Part shown: in pieces, positions 7,523-16,300 of the stretch
Layout: each line of letters begins with the position of its first letter
Numbering within the stretch: position 1 is the first letter of the stretch
Assembly: GCF_937999985.1 (NCBI RefSeq)
Contig: NZ_CALLDG010000088.1
Coordinates: 1-26,700 of the forward strand
Source of the DNA: an uncultured Corynebacterium sp.
GTDB lineage: Bacteria > Actinomycetota > Actinomycetes > Mycobacteriales > Mycobacteriaceae
Length of the DNA: 26,700 nt
Direction: 5' to 3'
Notes under the pieces: generated by a model
Databases searched by the model: none
What the model saw: only the letters and a program-made list of their open reading frames with translations
Told to the model about the DNA's origin: nothing
Program-made: the position numbers and the translations under genes

Positions 7523-9308
7523 CGCGGTGCGGGTGGCGCCTGCAACCCACAACAGGCGGGTGGCAGTGCTATGGTTCCCGGATTGGCCGGTGTACGTCCA
7601 GGCACAGTCGCGCGGGTGGGACGTGCTGGCGCCCGCCGCGGTGATTGCCGATTATCGGGTGCTGGCCTGCAATGCGGCCGCACGCGCCCAGGGAATCCGG
7701 ATCGGAATGAAACAGCGGCACGCGCTGGCGGCGTACCCGCAGCTGAACGTCGCGGCGGACGATTCCACCCGGCAGGCCTCCGTGCACGAGGACGTATTGG
7801 CCGCGCTGCAGGACGTCAGCGCAGTCGTGGAGACCCTACGTCCCGGACTACTTGCCTTCCCGGTGGACGCGCTAGCTAGGTACTACGGCGACGAGGCCAG
7901 TGCGGTAGAGAAGCTGCTGGATGCCGCCGCCCGCATACACGCTGACTGTATGGCCGGCGTGGCCGATGACCTGGTCTCGGCGGTCTGGGCAGCCCGGCTG
8001 GGCAAGAGCATCCCCGTGGGCGGCAGTGCGGAGTTCATCGCGGGGTTGCCGATCAGTGTGCTGAGCATCGAACCGGAGCTGCGCGCCCCGGCACACCTCA
8101 GCGCCACACTGCAGCAGCTGGGGCTACGCACGATGCGCGACTTTGCCGAACTGCCACGCGCGGACGTGGCCGCGCGCTTCGGACAGGAGGCCGTGGAGTG
8201 GCACCGCATCGCCAGCGGGCACATCGACCGGGATGTAGCACCCCGACGGCACCGAGAAGACCTAGAGTTGCGCTACGAAGCCGACGAACCCATCGCACGT
8301 ACTGAAACCGCCGCATTCATTGCCCGACACGTGGCCACTGCGCTGCACAACAAGCTCTTTGCTGCCGGCGAGGCATGCTTGCGACTAGCCGTGCGGGCCT
8401 ACCTGGAACCCCCGGTGGGATACACCGGGCCGACTGTTATCGAGAGACTGTGGCGCTGCCGCGAACCGCTCTCGGAGCAGGACACCGCCCAGCGGGTGCG
8501 CTGGCAGCTCGACGGCTGGCTCACCCGGCTGCGTGCCGGGGCGGGGACGATTAGGGGAGAGGGTGCGCACAGCGACGGGCAGGGCGGAGTCGATGGAGAG
8601 ACCGGCGTGGTCGACGTGTCCGACTGGGCGGACAATACCGTCGGGGTGACATGCATCGAACTCGTGCCCGTGGAGACCGTTCCTGCGGGCAGCCTGGCCG
8701 CGCCATTGTGGGGCGGGCCAGATGAAGGCATCCGCGCCGCCCGCGCCGCCGCCGGGCGGGCGCAAGCACTGATCGGCATGAACCGCGTGCTCCGTCCCAT
8801 CCACCGCGGAGGCCGTGCCGTAGCCCGCCGTATCGCCACCGTGCCCTACGGGGAGGACGACCCGGAGGAGGTGACCGCCCTGCCGACCCGCCAATGGGAA
8901 GGGCAGCTGTTGCCCCCTCTACCAGGGCTGATCGGCTCGCCAACCAGTGATGATGGCGCCCCCGGTGCCAGCGAACGCAATCCCAGCGCTGCGCACCCCG
9001 CAGCGCGGCTGGCGCTGCTGGACCGCCAGGGTGATGCCGTGTACGTCACCGGCCGCGGGCTGATGAGCTCCCCGCCGGATACCCTGCGCTGGGGCGCCCG
9101 GCGGCTCCGCATCACCGGATGGGCCGGCCCCTGGCCGGTCGACGAGCACTGGTGGGCCGAGGGGAAGCGCTACGCCCGGCTGCAGGTCGCAGCCCGCGAG
9201 GAAACCCATAGTGACCCCCACAGCGGCCTCTACGAAGGCGCCCCTAGAGACCACGCATTCCTGCTGGTGTGCAAAGGGAAGCAGTGGCGGATCGAAGCGA
9301 CTTACTAG
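7506..9308 (+). CDS. imuB: ImuB, inactive Y-family polymerase-like mutasome protein
   Basis: ImuB is the hub that links DnaE2 and ImuA' to the replication clamp in SOS mutagenesis. The 600-residue product has a Y-family fold start (VAVLWFPDWPVYVQAQ, conserved FPDWP), a palm region and a long variable C-terminus ending in a conserved block (WPVDEHWWAEG). The active-site DE pair of Y-family polymerases is VDALARYYG here (Asp121 kept, Glu replaced by Ala122), consistent with the family being catalytically dead. The clamp-binding site of mycobacterial ImuB (QLPLWG type) appears as SLAAPLWG at residues 396-403, lacking the Gln. The ATG at 7506 overlaps imuA' by 17 bp and has AGAGGA 8 nt upstream. 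Confidence 0.93.
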   Translation: MRTPDSAVRVAPATHNRRVAVLWFPDWPVYVQAQSRGWDVLAPAAVIADYRVLACNAAARAQGIRIGMKQRHALAAYPQLNVAADDSTRQASVHEDVLAALQDVSAVVETLRPGLLAFPVDALARYYGDEASAVEKLLDAAARIHADCMAGVADDLVSAVWAARLGKSIPVGGSAEFIAGLPISVLSIEPELRAPAHLSATLQQLGLRTMRDFAELPRADVAARFGQEAVEWHRIASGHIDRDVAPRRHREDLELRYEADEPIARTETAAFIARHVATALHNKLFAAGEACLRLAVRAYLEPPVGYTGPTVIERLWRCREPLSEQDTAQRVRWQLDGWLTRLRAGAGTIRGEGAHSDGQGGVDGETGVVDVSDWADNTVGVTCIELVPVETVPAGSLAAPLWGGPDEGIRAARAAAGRAQALIGMNRVLRPIHRGGRAVARRIATVPYGEDDPEEVTALPTRQWEGQLLPPLPGLIGSPTSDDGAPGASERNPSAAHPAARLALLDRQGDAVYVTGRGLMSSPPDTLRWGARRLRITGWAGPWPVDEHWWAEGKRYARLQVAAREETHSDPHSGLYEGAPRDHAFLLVCKGKQWRIEATY

Positions 9309-9331
9309 CCCGAAATTAGCCTCCAACTTGG

Positions 9332-9337
9332 TACTGT
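9332..9337 (+). promoter_or_regulatory. -10 element for leaderless gene at 9345
   Basis: TACTGT ends 7 nt before the ATG at 9345. A GAAGG lies only 1 nt before the ATG, too close to work as a Shine-Dalgarno, so a leaderless transcript is more likely. Confidence 0.45.
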
Positions 9338-9344
9338 TGAAGGC

Positions 9345-10388
9345 ATGCCTACAAATAGAAACGCGCAGGCCGGGCAGCCCGAAACTGGGCAGTCCACCAC
9401 TACTCAGGTCTCCGGCGGGATCTACGCGGACATGTGCTCCCAGCAGACCGATGAGGCTCTTCCCGGCACCGCCAAGCCGGGCAAGATCATCCTCGCCCTC
9501 GAGTTCGTCACCAACTGGGGCCACGACATCCTCGACGGCACCGCGCTAGGGGAGGAACTCACCGAAAAGGTTGAGAAGTTCCTCAAGGACAACGGCGCCC
9601 AGCTGCAGTTCATCCGCCGCCCCGGCCGCGAAGGCCAGCAGCGCGCAGCCAGCGCCACCCGGCAGCTCTACATCAGCTGGGCCGAAGGCTACGGCGACGA
9701 CCCCACACCCATCCTCGAAAGCCTGCAAGTCTCTGGCCCCGAAGCGCTTCTGGACCTCGACCTTAGCGCCCCCGGCGCCGCCGGCGGACAGCGCATCGAC
9801 GACCCGCTGCTGCTGGTGTGCACCCACGGCAAGCGCGACAAGTGCTGCGCGGTATTCGGCCGCCCGGTAGCCGACGAGCTCACCGCCAAGTACGGCCAGA
9901 TGGTCTGGGAATCCTCCCACACCAAGGGGCACCGCTTCGCCCCCTCCATGATCCTGCTGCCCCACAACTACTCCTACGGCCAGCTCGGCACCGCCGGCGC
10001 CAGCAGCATGCTGGAACGTGCCAAGCAGGGCGAGCTGTGGCTGGAGGGCTGCCGTGGCCGCGGAGTCTGGGACCCAGTCGGCCAGGCCGCGGAGCTGGCC
10101 GCGGCGGAGAAGCTGGCCAGCGAAGGCCGCCCCGTCAAGCTCGCCAGCATGCGCGTGACCAAGCCGGAAGCGGCCGGAGGCACAGACGGCGCCACCGAGG
10201 TGCGCGTCGTAACCATCCGACCAGAAGCGGACACGGAAGCGGGGCCAGAAGCGGGCACAGATGCGCCCCCAGAAGCTGGCGCAGAACAAGAAATCACGGT
10301 TCGCCTGAGCGCGCACCCAGGGGGAACCTCCGTTCCCTCCTGCGGCAAGGGGCCCAAACAGACCGTGACGTGGGTCGCGGAATTCTAA
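9345..10388 (+). CDS. sucrase/ferredoxin-like (Apd1-type) iron-sulfur protein
   Basis: The 347-residue product matches the sucrase/ferredoxin-like family (thioredoxin-like fold, related to yeast Apd1 and Aim32). The signature is visible: Cys159 and Cys168 in CTHGKRDKCC (C-x8-C) and His192/His196 in HTKGH (H-x3-H), followed by FAPSMILLPHNYSYGQ. In Apd1 these residues bind a [2Fe-2S] cluster through two Cys and two His, so a cytosolic redox protein is inferred. The region around residues 293-316 is an imperfect octapeptide repeat rich in Pro, Glu and Ala, inserted before the final beta segment. The start is the ATG with leaderless spacing. It follows imuB by 36 bp but probably has its own promoter. 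Physiological partner unknown. Confidence 0.88.
   Translation: MPTNRNAQAGQPETGQSTTTQVSGGIYADMCSQQTDEALPGTAKPGKIILALEFVTNWGHDILDGTALGEELTEKVEKFLKDNGAQLQFIRRPGREGQQRAASATRQLYISWAEGYGDDPTPILESLQVSGPEALLDLDLSAPGAAGGQRIDDPLLLVCTHGKRDKCCAVFGRPVADELTAKYGQMVWESSHTKGHRFAPSMILLPHNYSYGQLGTAGASSMLERAKQGELWLEGCRGRGVWDPVGQAAELAAAEKLASEGRPVKLASMRVTKPEAAGGTDGATEVRVVTIRPEADTEAGPEAGTDAPPEAGAEQEITVRLSAHPGGTSVPSCGKGPKQTVTWVAEF
10221..10292 (+). repeat. 24-bp imperfect repeat, three units, in the ferredoxin-like gene
   Basis: CCAGAAGC recurs at 10221, 10245 and 10269, giving three imperfect 24-bp units. They encode PEADTEAG, PEAGTDAP and PEAGAEQE, in frame, in a poorly conserved linker. Confidence 0.8.
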
Positions 10389-10396
10389 ACGCACGA

Positions 10397-10442
10397 CGAA
10401 ACCCCGGGCTAATTCATTGAACTGAACTAGCCCGGGGTTTCG
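10397..10442. terminator. bidirectional terminator between converging genes
   Basis: CGAAACCCCGGGCTA (10397-10411) pairs perfectly with TAGCCCGGGGTTTCG (10428-10442). The 15-bp stem carries A-tract and T-tract edges on both sides, so it can serve the + gene ending at 10388 and metI ending at 10466 on the minus strand. Confidence 0.85.
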
Positions 10443-10465
10443 TGCTCACTAGTAGCGCGTGCTGA

Positions 10466-11146
10466 CTAGCGGCGCATGATCTTCTTCGACAGCCAGTTTC
10501 CGCCCAGCTGCGCGATCTGCACGATCACGATGATCACTGCGACGGTTGTCCACGTAACGGCGTCATTAAACGAACGGTAACCGTAGACAATCGCGAAGTC
10601 ACCCAGACCACCTGCACCGATGTAACCGGCCATGGCGGACATATCCACGATGGCGATGAACATGAAGGTGAAGCCCAGGATCAGCGGCCCCAGTGCCTCG
10701 GGGATGATCACCGTGAAGATGATCTTCAGCGGCGAGGCACCCATCGCCTTGGCGGCCTCGATCACGCCCGGGTCGATCGCAACCAGGTTCTGCTCGAAGA
10801 TACGGGCAGCGCCGAAGGTAGCGGCGACAACCATGCCGACGATGGCTGCTTCCGTACCGATACGACTCTGCACCACCAGGTCCGTCAGCGGGCCGATTGC
10901 CGTCAGCAAGATGATGAACGGGATCGGGCGGATGAAGTTCACCAGGAAGTTCGTGATCCAGTAGACCACCCGGTTCTGCAGAATGCCGCCCTTGCGGGTG
11001 GTGTACAGCAGCAGGCCGATGATCAGGCCCAGTACCGAGGAGATCAGCAGCGTGATCGAGACCATGTACAGCGTCTCGAAAATCGCCTTCTGGAACGTAT
11101 CGCCGTAGCGGTCCCAATCCATTTGCGCGAGGGTCATCGTGTTCAT
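10466..11146 (-). CDS. metI: methionine ABC transporter permease MetI
   Basis: MetI is the membrane channel of the D/L-methionine importer. The 226-residue product has about five to six hydrophobic helices and the permease coupling motif EAAKAMGASPLKI near residues 128-141, which docks onto MetN. Family hallmarks include FIRPIPFIILL and AMAGYIGAGGLGD. The length matches typical MetI. The ATG overlaps the metN stop in an ATGA arrangement and has GAGGAG just upstream, so it is translationally coupled to metN. It is the last gene of metQ-metN-metI and ends at the bidirectional terminator. Confidence 0.95.
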   Translation of the reverse strand: MNTMTLAQMDWDRYGDTFQKAIFETLYMVSITLLISSVLGLIIGLLLYTTRKGGILQNRVVYWITNFLVNFIRPIPFIILLTAIGPLTDLVVQSRIGTEAAIVGMVVAATFGAARIFEQNLVAIDPGVIEAAKAMGASPLKIIFTVIIPEALGPLILGFTFMFIAIVDMSAMAGYIGAGGLGDFAIVYGYRSFNDAVTWTTVAVIIVIVQIAQLGGNWLSKKIMRR

Positions 11147-12246
11147 CGGATCTCCTCAATCTCGGTGGAATCCTGCATGTGGCCGTGGAATTCCTCGATC
11201 GCCTTCTCGCCGTCGGCATTGTGGGCCGTCAGGCGCAGGGTCAGGCGGCCGAAACTGTGGTTCTGGAGGGTGGTGACGCCACCGTGGACGATGTTTACCG
11301 TCACCCCTGCAGCGGACAGCTTCGAGATGGCATCGAAAAACCCGATTCCCTCGGCCATGGTCACAGTGAAGAGTCGGCCGTTTTCGGACTGCAGTGCTTC
11401 CGCCTCGACCATGTCGGGGGTGTTGCGCAGCGAGGTGGCTACGAAGTTGGCGGCAGTCTTCGTCTGCGGGTTGGAAAATACCTCGTAGACGCTGCCCTGC
11501 TCCACGATGCGGCCGTTTTCCATCACGATCACGGAGTCGGCGATGGAACGCACAACCTCCATTTCGTGGGTGATCACCACGATGGTGATGCCGAGCTCGC
11601 GGTTCACCTTACGCAGCAGCTCCAGCACGTCGCGGGTGGTGGAGGGGTCCAGCGCACTGGTGGCCTCGTCGGCCAGCAGCAGGCTGGGGTTGGTGGCCAG
11701 CGCGCGGGCGATGCCGACGCGCTGCTTCTGGCCACCGGACAGCTGCTCCGGGTAGGCCTTGCCCTTGTCGGACAGGCCGACGAACTCCAGCAGTTCCTTG
11801 ACGCGCTCTTCCCGCTGCTGCTTGGGCATGCCCTGCAGGCGCAGTGGGTAGGCGACGTTGCCTGCCACGTTGCGGGAGGAGAACAGGTTGAACTGCTGGA
11901 AGATCATGCCGATGTCGCTGCGCAGCTTGCGCATCTGCGATTCCGGCAGGGGAACGATGTCCTGGCCGTCCAGCAGGATCTGTCCGCTGGTGGGGCGGTC
12001 CAGGCCGTTGATCTGCCGGACTAGGGTGGACTTGCCGGCGCCGGAGTAGCCGATGATGCCAACGATGGAGCCCGCCGCGATCTGCGTGTTGATGTCCTGC
12101 AGGGCGTGAATTTCCTTCTTGCCCTGCTTGAAGACCTTCGTCACGTCGCGGAAGACGATCTCCGTGCCGGTACTGCCGGTACTGCCGGCAGCGCCGGTGT
12201 TGCCGGCGCTGGGCTGGTCGACGCTTGGTTGTGCGTCTGTCGCCAT
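11143..12246 (-). CDS. metN: methionine ABC transporter ATP-binding protein MetN
   Basis: MetN drives methionine uptake by ATP hydrolysis. The 367-residue product shows Walker A GYSGAGKST (66-74), Q-loop near 117, signature LSGGQ (169-173), Walker B LLLADE (189-194) and the H-loop His227. The C-terminal 80 or so residues form the NIL/ACT-like regulatory domain that binds methionine and gives trans-inhibition in this family. Before the ATPase domain there is an atypical 27-residue extension made of SAG/NTG/AAG/STG tripeptides from a 9-bp repeat. The ATG has GAGG 8 nt upstream. It starts 44 bp after the metQ stop. Confidence 0.95.
   Translation of the reverse strand: MATDAQPSVDQPSAGNTGAAGSTGSTGTEIVFRDVTKVFKQGKKEIHALQDINTQIAAGSIVGIIGYSGAGKSTLVRQINGLDRPTSGQILLDGQDIVPLPESQMRKLRSDIGMIFQQFNLFSSRNVAGNVAYPLRLQGMPKQQREERVKELLEFVGLSDKGKAYPEQLSGGQKQRVGIARALATNPSLLLADEATSALDPSTTRDVLELLRKVNRELGITIVVITHEMEVVRSIADSVIVMENGRIVEQGSVYEVFSNPQTKTAANFVATSLRNTPDMVEAEALQSENGRLFTVTMAEGIGFFDAISKLSAAGVTVNIVHGGVTTLQNHSFGRLTLRLTAHNADGEKAIEEFHGHMQDSTEIEEIR
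12166..12210 (-). repeat. 9-bp tandem repeat, five units, at the metN 5' end
   Basis: On the + strand GCCGGTACT occurs twice, then GCCGGCAGC, GCCGGTGTT and GCCGGCGCT, five 9-bp units in a row. On the coding strand they give SAG, NTG, AAG, STG and STG, all in frame, just before the ATPase domain. Confidence 0.85.
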
Positions 12247-12290
12247 AGGGAACCTCTTTTGAGAGTTGGGGTTAGTAGTGCCGGTTGGGC

Positions 12291-13151
12291 CTACTTCTTG
12301 ATCTGGTCCTCGGTGTCCTTCAGAACCTTAGCCAGCTCCTCCGGGCCCATCTGAACCTGGACGGAGGTGCCCTTGGACTGCTCGTTCAGTGCATCCTGAA
12401 CGTCCTTGGAGTGCCAGACCTCAACGAGCTTCTTCAGATCCTCGTCGTCCTTCTTCTCCTCGGTGGTGACGAAGGCGTTGATGAACGGCTTGGCGGCTTC
12501 TGCCTTCGGGTCATCCTCGACGATGGCGGACTTCGGGTCGATGTTGCCGCGCTCCAGGAAGGAGTTGTTGATGACGGCCGGGGTGCCGTCCTTGTAGGCG
12601 GTCACGGTCTGGGCGGCGTCCACCGGGGTGACCTTGACCTTGGACTTGCCCTCGTCGATGTCAGCCGGGGTGGGGGACAGGATCTTGTCGTCCTTCAGCT
12701 TCACCAGACCAGCGGATGCCAGCACGTGCAGGGCACGGCCCTGGTTGGTCGGGTCGTTCGGGATGGCAACCTCGCCGGCTTCCTCGATGTCCTTGACCTC
12801 GCTGTGGTCCTGGTAGTACACGCCCAGCGGGATGATCTCGGTGGCGCCGATCGGCACCAGGTTGGAGTCGTTGTTGACGTTGTAGTCAGCCAGGAACATC
12901 AGGTGCTGGAAGTTGTTGACGTCGATCTCGCCGTCGGCCAGCGCGCGGTTCGGCAGGCTGTAGTCGCCGAACGGAACCAGCTCAACGTTCAGGCCTTCTT
13001 CCTTGGCCTTTTCCTCAAACACCTGCCACTGCTTCTGGCCCTGGTCGGTGGTGCCGACCTTGATCGTGTCGTCGTCACCGCCGCAGGCGGTCAAGCTGAA
13101 GGCCATAACTGCTGCAGCTACACCGGCTGCTACTTTACGGCGAAGGGACAT
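12291..13151 (-). CDS. metQ: methionine-binding lipoprotein MetQ
   Basis: MetQ captures methionine outside the membrane and delivers it to MetNI. The 286-residue product (from the ATG at 13151) has a lipoprotein signal with lipobox LTAC and Cys23 as the lipidated residue, followed by the NlpA/MetQ-type substrate-binding domain (KVGTTDQGQKQWQVF, PNRALADGEIDVNNFQH, AIPNDPTNQGRAL, VINNSFLE). An upstream in-frame start at 13172 exists, but AGGAGG 5 nt before 13151 and the short lipoprotein n-region favour the latter. First gene of metQNI, divergent from dnaE2. Confidence 0.95.
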   Translation of the reverse strand: MSLRRKVAAGVAAAVMAFSLTACGGDDDTIKVGTTDQGQKQWQVFEEKAKEEGLNVELVPFGDYSLPNRALADGEIDVNNFQHLMFLADYNVNNDSNLVPIGATEIIPLGVYYQDHSEVKDIEEAGEVAIPNDPTNQGRALHVLASAGLVKLKDDKILSPTPADIDEGKSKVKVTPVDAAQTVTAYKDGTPAVINNSFLERGNIDPKSAIVEDDPKAEAAKPFINAFVTTEEKKDDEDLKKLVEVWHSKDVQDALNEQSKGTSVQVQMGPEELAKVLKDTEDQIKK

Positions 13152-13224
13152 GGGATCCTCCTGGATAGTCATGGGGCCCGGTGCTCTGTTGAATGTCCGG
13201 GCTGAACTGTGCGATTAAAGTAGC

Positions 13225-13230
13225 ACTCTA
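13225..13230 (-). promoter_or_regulatory. candidate -10 of metQNI
   Basis: TAGAGT on the minus strand fits the TANANT -10 form and lies about 74 bp upstream of the metQ start. No clear -35 is seen. The AT-rich stretch at 13246-13275 has repeated TAGTC/TCTTAG words that could be a regulator site; I found no match to the TAGAC-N6-GTCTA form of McbR sites. Confidence 0.3.
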
Positions 13231-13292
13231 AACCAGAATGAACAACTTAGTCTAGTCTTAGTTTCCACTAGTTTTAAGAGGGTTTGCTCCCG

Positions 13293-13323
13293 TTGGCAGT
13301 TAATAGAATATATGTTCTATAAT
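13293..13323 (+). promoter_or_regulatory. dnaE2 promoter
   Basis: TTGGCA (13293-13298) and a consensus TATAAT (13318-13323) are separated by 19 bp. The -10 ends 6 nt before the GTG at 13330, so the transcript is predicted to start at the first codon (leaderless). The LexA box occupies the spacer and overlaps the -10. Confidence 0.7.
13303..13320. promoter_or_regulatory. LexA (SOS) box of dnaE2
   Basis: ATAGAATATATGTTCTAT is an 18-bp palindrome with one mismatched pair, carrying GAAT-N4-GTTC instead of GAAC-N4-GTTC. It lies between the -35 and -10, the classic position for repression. The slight deviation from consensus suggests somewhat weaker LexA binding than at imuA'. Confidence 0.85.
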
Positions 13324-13329
13324 CGCTCT

Positions 13330-16300
13330 GTGTCTGTTGAACCCCGCGATCCCGCTGGCGAGCCGAACCCTGCACCTCGCCGCACGCTACGCAAGCCGCA
13401 ATCCAGGAGCTTTTCCCAGGGGAGGCCGCTGAGCTGGGCGCAACTCGAAAGCGTGCTATCCGGCAGGGGGCCGGGGCTGCGGAACCTCCGCGCTGTCGGA
13501 GTGGGGGAAGGCCAGCAGCGCACCACGTCTCTCGACCCTGCGGAGGCGGGTGGCACTGGGGCCGAGGGGGCGTCACAAAAAGAAGCAACAACCCCCTTCG
13601 CGGAGCTTCACGCCTGCAGCGCCTACAACTTCCTGCGTGGCGCGAGCCAGCCCGAACAAATGGTTACGGCGGCCCGTGAACTGGGGCTAAGCGCGCTTGC
13701 ATGCCTGGACCGCGACGGCTTCTACGGGGCGGCGCGCTTCGCTACGGCGGTGGCGGAGAGTAACGCGGACCTCGCCACGGTATTCGGCGCGGAGCTGAGC
13801 CTCGACGTGCCGCTCACGGTGCTGTGCAAGGGGCGCGAAGGCTACACGCGGCTCAGCCGAGTTATTTCGGACGCCCGCATGGCCGATCCGGACAAAGATT
13901 CCGTCCGGTACCCCAGCCTGCCCCGGCTGGCGGAGTCGGCGGGCGGCCACTGGCTAGTACTGCTGGATTGGCGCTGGGCGGACGCGCAGCTCGTGGACAT
14001 CTTTGGCGCGGAGAACGTCGTAGTGGAGCTGCAGCACACGATGAACCCCGCCGATGCCGACCGCAACGAGCGCCTTCACGCCCTGGCGGTGCGCCACGGC
14101 CTACGCGAGGTCGTCAGCAGCGCCCCGACGTGCGCCACCCCTAAGTACTCCCGGCTGGCCGGGGCGAAGGCCGCACTGCACGAGCGGAAAGATATGGCGG
14201 CCGCGGAGCCGACCACCCACCCGGTCGGCGGCTCGTGGCTGCGCTCGGGCGAGGAGATGCTGCAGCTCGCGGGCGATTGCGAGTGGCTGGCGCGCGCCGT
14301 GGAGACCTCCGTGCAGGTTGCCGAAGAATGCGCCTTCACGCTGGACCTTGTCGCGCCGAACCTGCCACACTTCCCCGTGCCGGAGGGGTACACGGAAATG
14401 ACCTGGTTGCGCGCCATTACCGAACGCGGCGGGGCGCAGCGCTACGGCCCGCGCGGTTCCTCCGCCGCCGCCAACCAGGCCTGGGCCATTATCGACCGCG
14501 AGCTGGAAACCATCGAGCAGCTGGGGTTTCCCGGCTACTTCCTGATCGTCCACGACATCGTCTCCTTCTGCCACGAGAACAACATCTTTTGCCAGGGGCG
14601 AGGATCCGCGGCGAACTCCGCGGTGTGCTTTGCGCTGGGGATCACGACGGTGGACGCTGTGGCCTCCGGCCTGCTCTTCGAGCGCTTTCTCTCCCCGGAG
14701 CGCGACGGGCCACCAGACATCGACCTCGACATCGAATCCGGGCGGCGCGAGGAGGCTATTCAGTACGTGTACTCCCGCTATGGCCGCGAAAACGCCGCAC
14801 AGGTGGCGAACGTGATCACCTACCGCCGCCGCGGTGCCACCCGCGATGCCGGGCGTGCGCTCGGCTACGCGCTGGGCCAGATCGACGCCTGGACTCGCCA
14901 CCCGGAACAGACCCCCGACGCAGTGCAGCGTTTAGCCGAGCAGATGCTGGACCACCCCCGCCACCTGGGTATTCACTCCGGTGGCATGGTGATCTGCGAC
15001 CGCCCGATCGCACAGGTCGTGCCGACGGAATGGGCGCGGATGGAAGGCCGTTCGGTGGTGCAATGGGACAAGGACGATTGCGCGGCCGTGGGGCTGGTGA
15101 AGTTCGACCTGCTGGGGCTGGGCATGCTGGAGGCGCTACACCACGCGGTGGACCAGGTGCGCGTCCACCGGGGCCGGGAGGTCGAGCTGTGGCGGCTGGA
15201 CCCCACGGAGCCGGAGGTCTACGCGATGCTCTCCCGCGCGGACGCGGTGGGGGTGTTCCAGGTGGAGTCCCGCGCGCAGATGTCCACCCTGCCGCGCCTG
15301 AAGCCGCGCACCTTCTACGACCTGGTAGTGGAGGTCGCGCTGATCCGCCCCGGCCCCATCCAGGGCGGCTCCGTGCACCCCTATATTCGCCGCCGTAATG
15401 GCCTGGAGCCCGTGACCTTCGACCACCCGTGCCTGGAGCCCGCCCTGACGAAGACCCTGGGCATCCCGCTGTTCCAGGAGCAGCTGATGCAGATGGCCGT
15501 GGATGCCGCGGGCTTTAGCGGCGCCGAGGCCGATACCCTGCGCCGGGCGATGGGGTCGAAGCGTTCGCCGCAGAAGATGGAGCGGCTGAAGAAGCGCTTC
15601 TACCAGGGGCTGGAGGCGAAGAACGGAATCCGCGGTGCGGTGGCCGATCGGTTGTGGGACAAGATCGTGGCCTTCGCCAGCTACGGCTTCCCGGAATCAC
15701 ACTCGCAGTCTTTCGCCTCCCTGGTCTACTACTCCGCGTGGTTTAAGTACCACTATCCGGCGGAGTTCTGCGTGGCTCTGCTGCGTGCCCAGCCGATGGG
15801 GTTCTACTCGCCGCAGTCCCTGCTGGCCGACGCGCGTCGCCACGGCGTGGAGGTCCTTCCCGTGGACGTGAACGCTTCGGACGTGCAGGTGGATACGGTT
15901 GTTTCCTTAATGACGCCCCCACGCACCAACCGGCCCACGGGAGTTCACGGGCTAGGCCGGGGGACCGGCGAGCCGGTGGGGCAGATCCGGCTTGGGCTCA
16001 GCGGGGCGGGCGGGGTGAAGGGGATCTCCGCCGAAGTGGCGGAGCGCATCGTGGAGGCGCGCGAGCGGATCGGCCGCTTCACCAGCGTGGAAGACCTATC
16101 CCGCGAGGCCGGGCTGACCGTGGCCCACGTGGAGAAGCTGGCGCGAGCGGGAGCTTTGGGGAGCCTCGGGCTAACCCGCCGTCAGGCCGTGTGGGCTGCC
16201 GGGGTGGCGGCGACCGAGCGGCCGGGAATGCTGCCGGGGACGTCCGGCGTGCATGCGCCGGCGTTGCCTGGGATGAGTGCTTTTGAGATGGTGGCGTCCG

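Noticed and set aside
12285..13205. Plus-strand open frame opposite metQ
   Set aside because: The Val/Leu/Asp/Gly-rich translation mirrors metQ codons. metQ has a lipobox and a ribosome binding site.
13240..13285. McbR site upstream of metQ
   Set aside because: No TAGAC-N6-GTCTA arrangement is present; only scattered TAGTC/AGACT words are seen.
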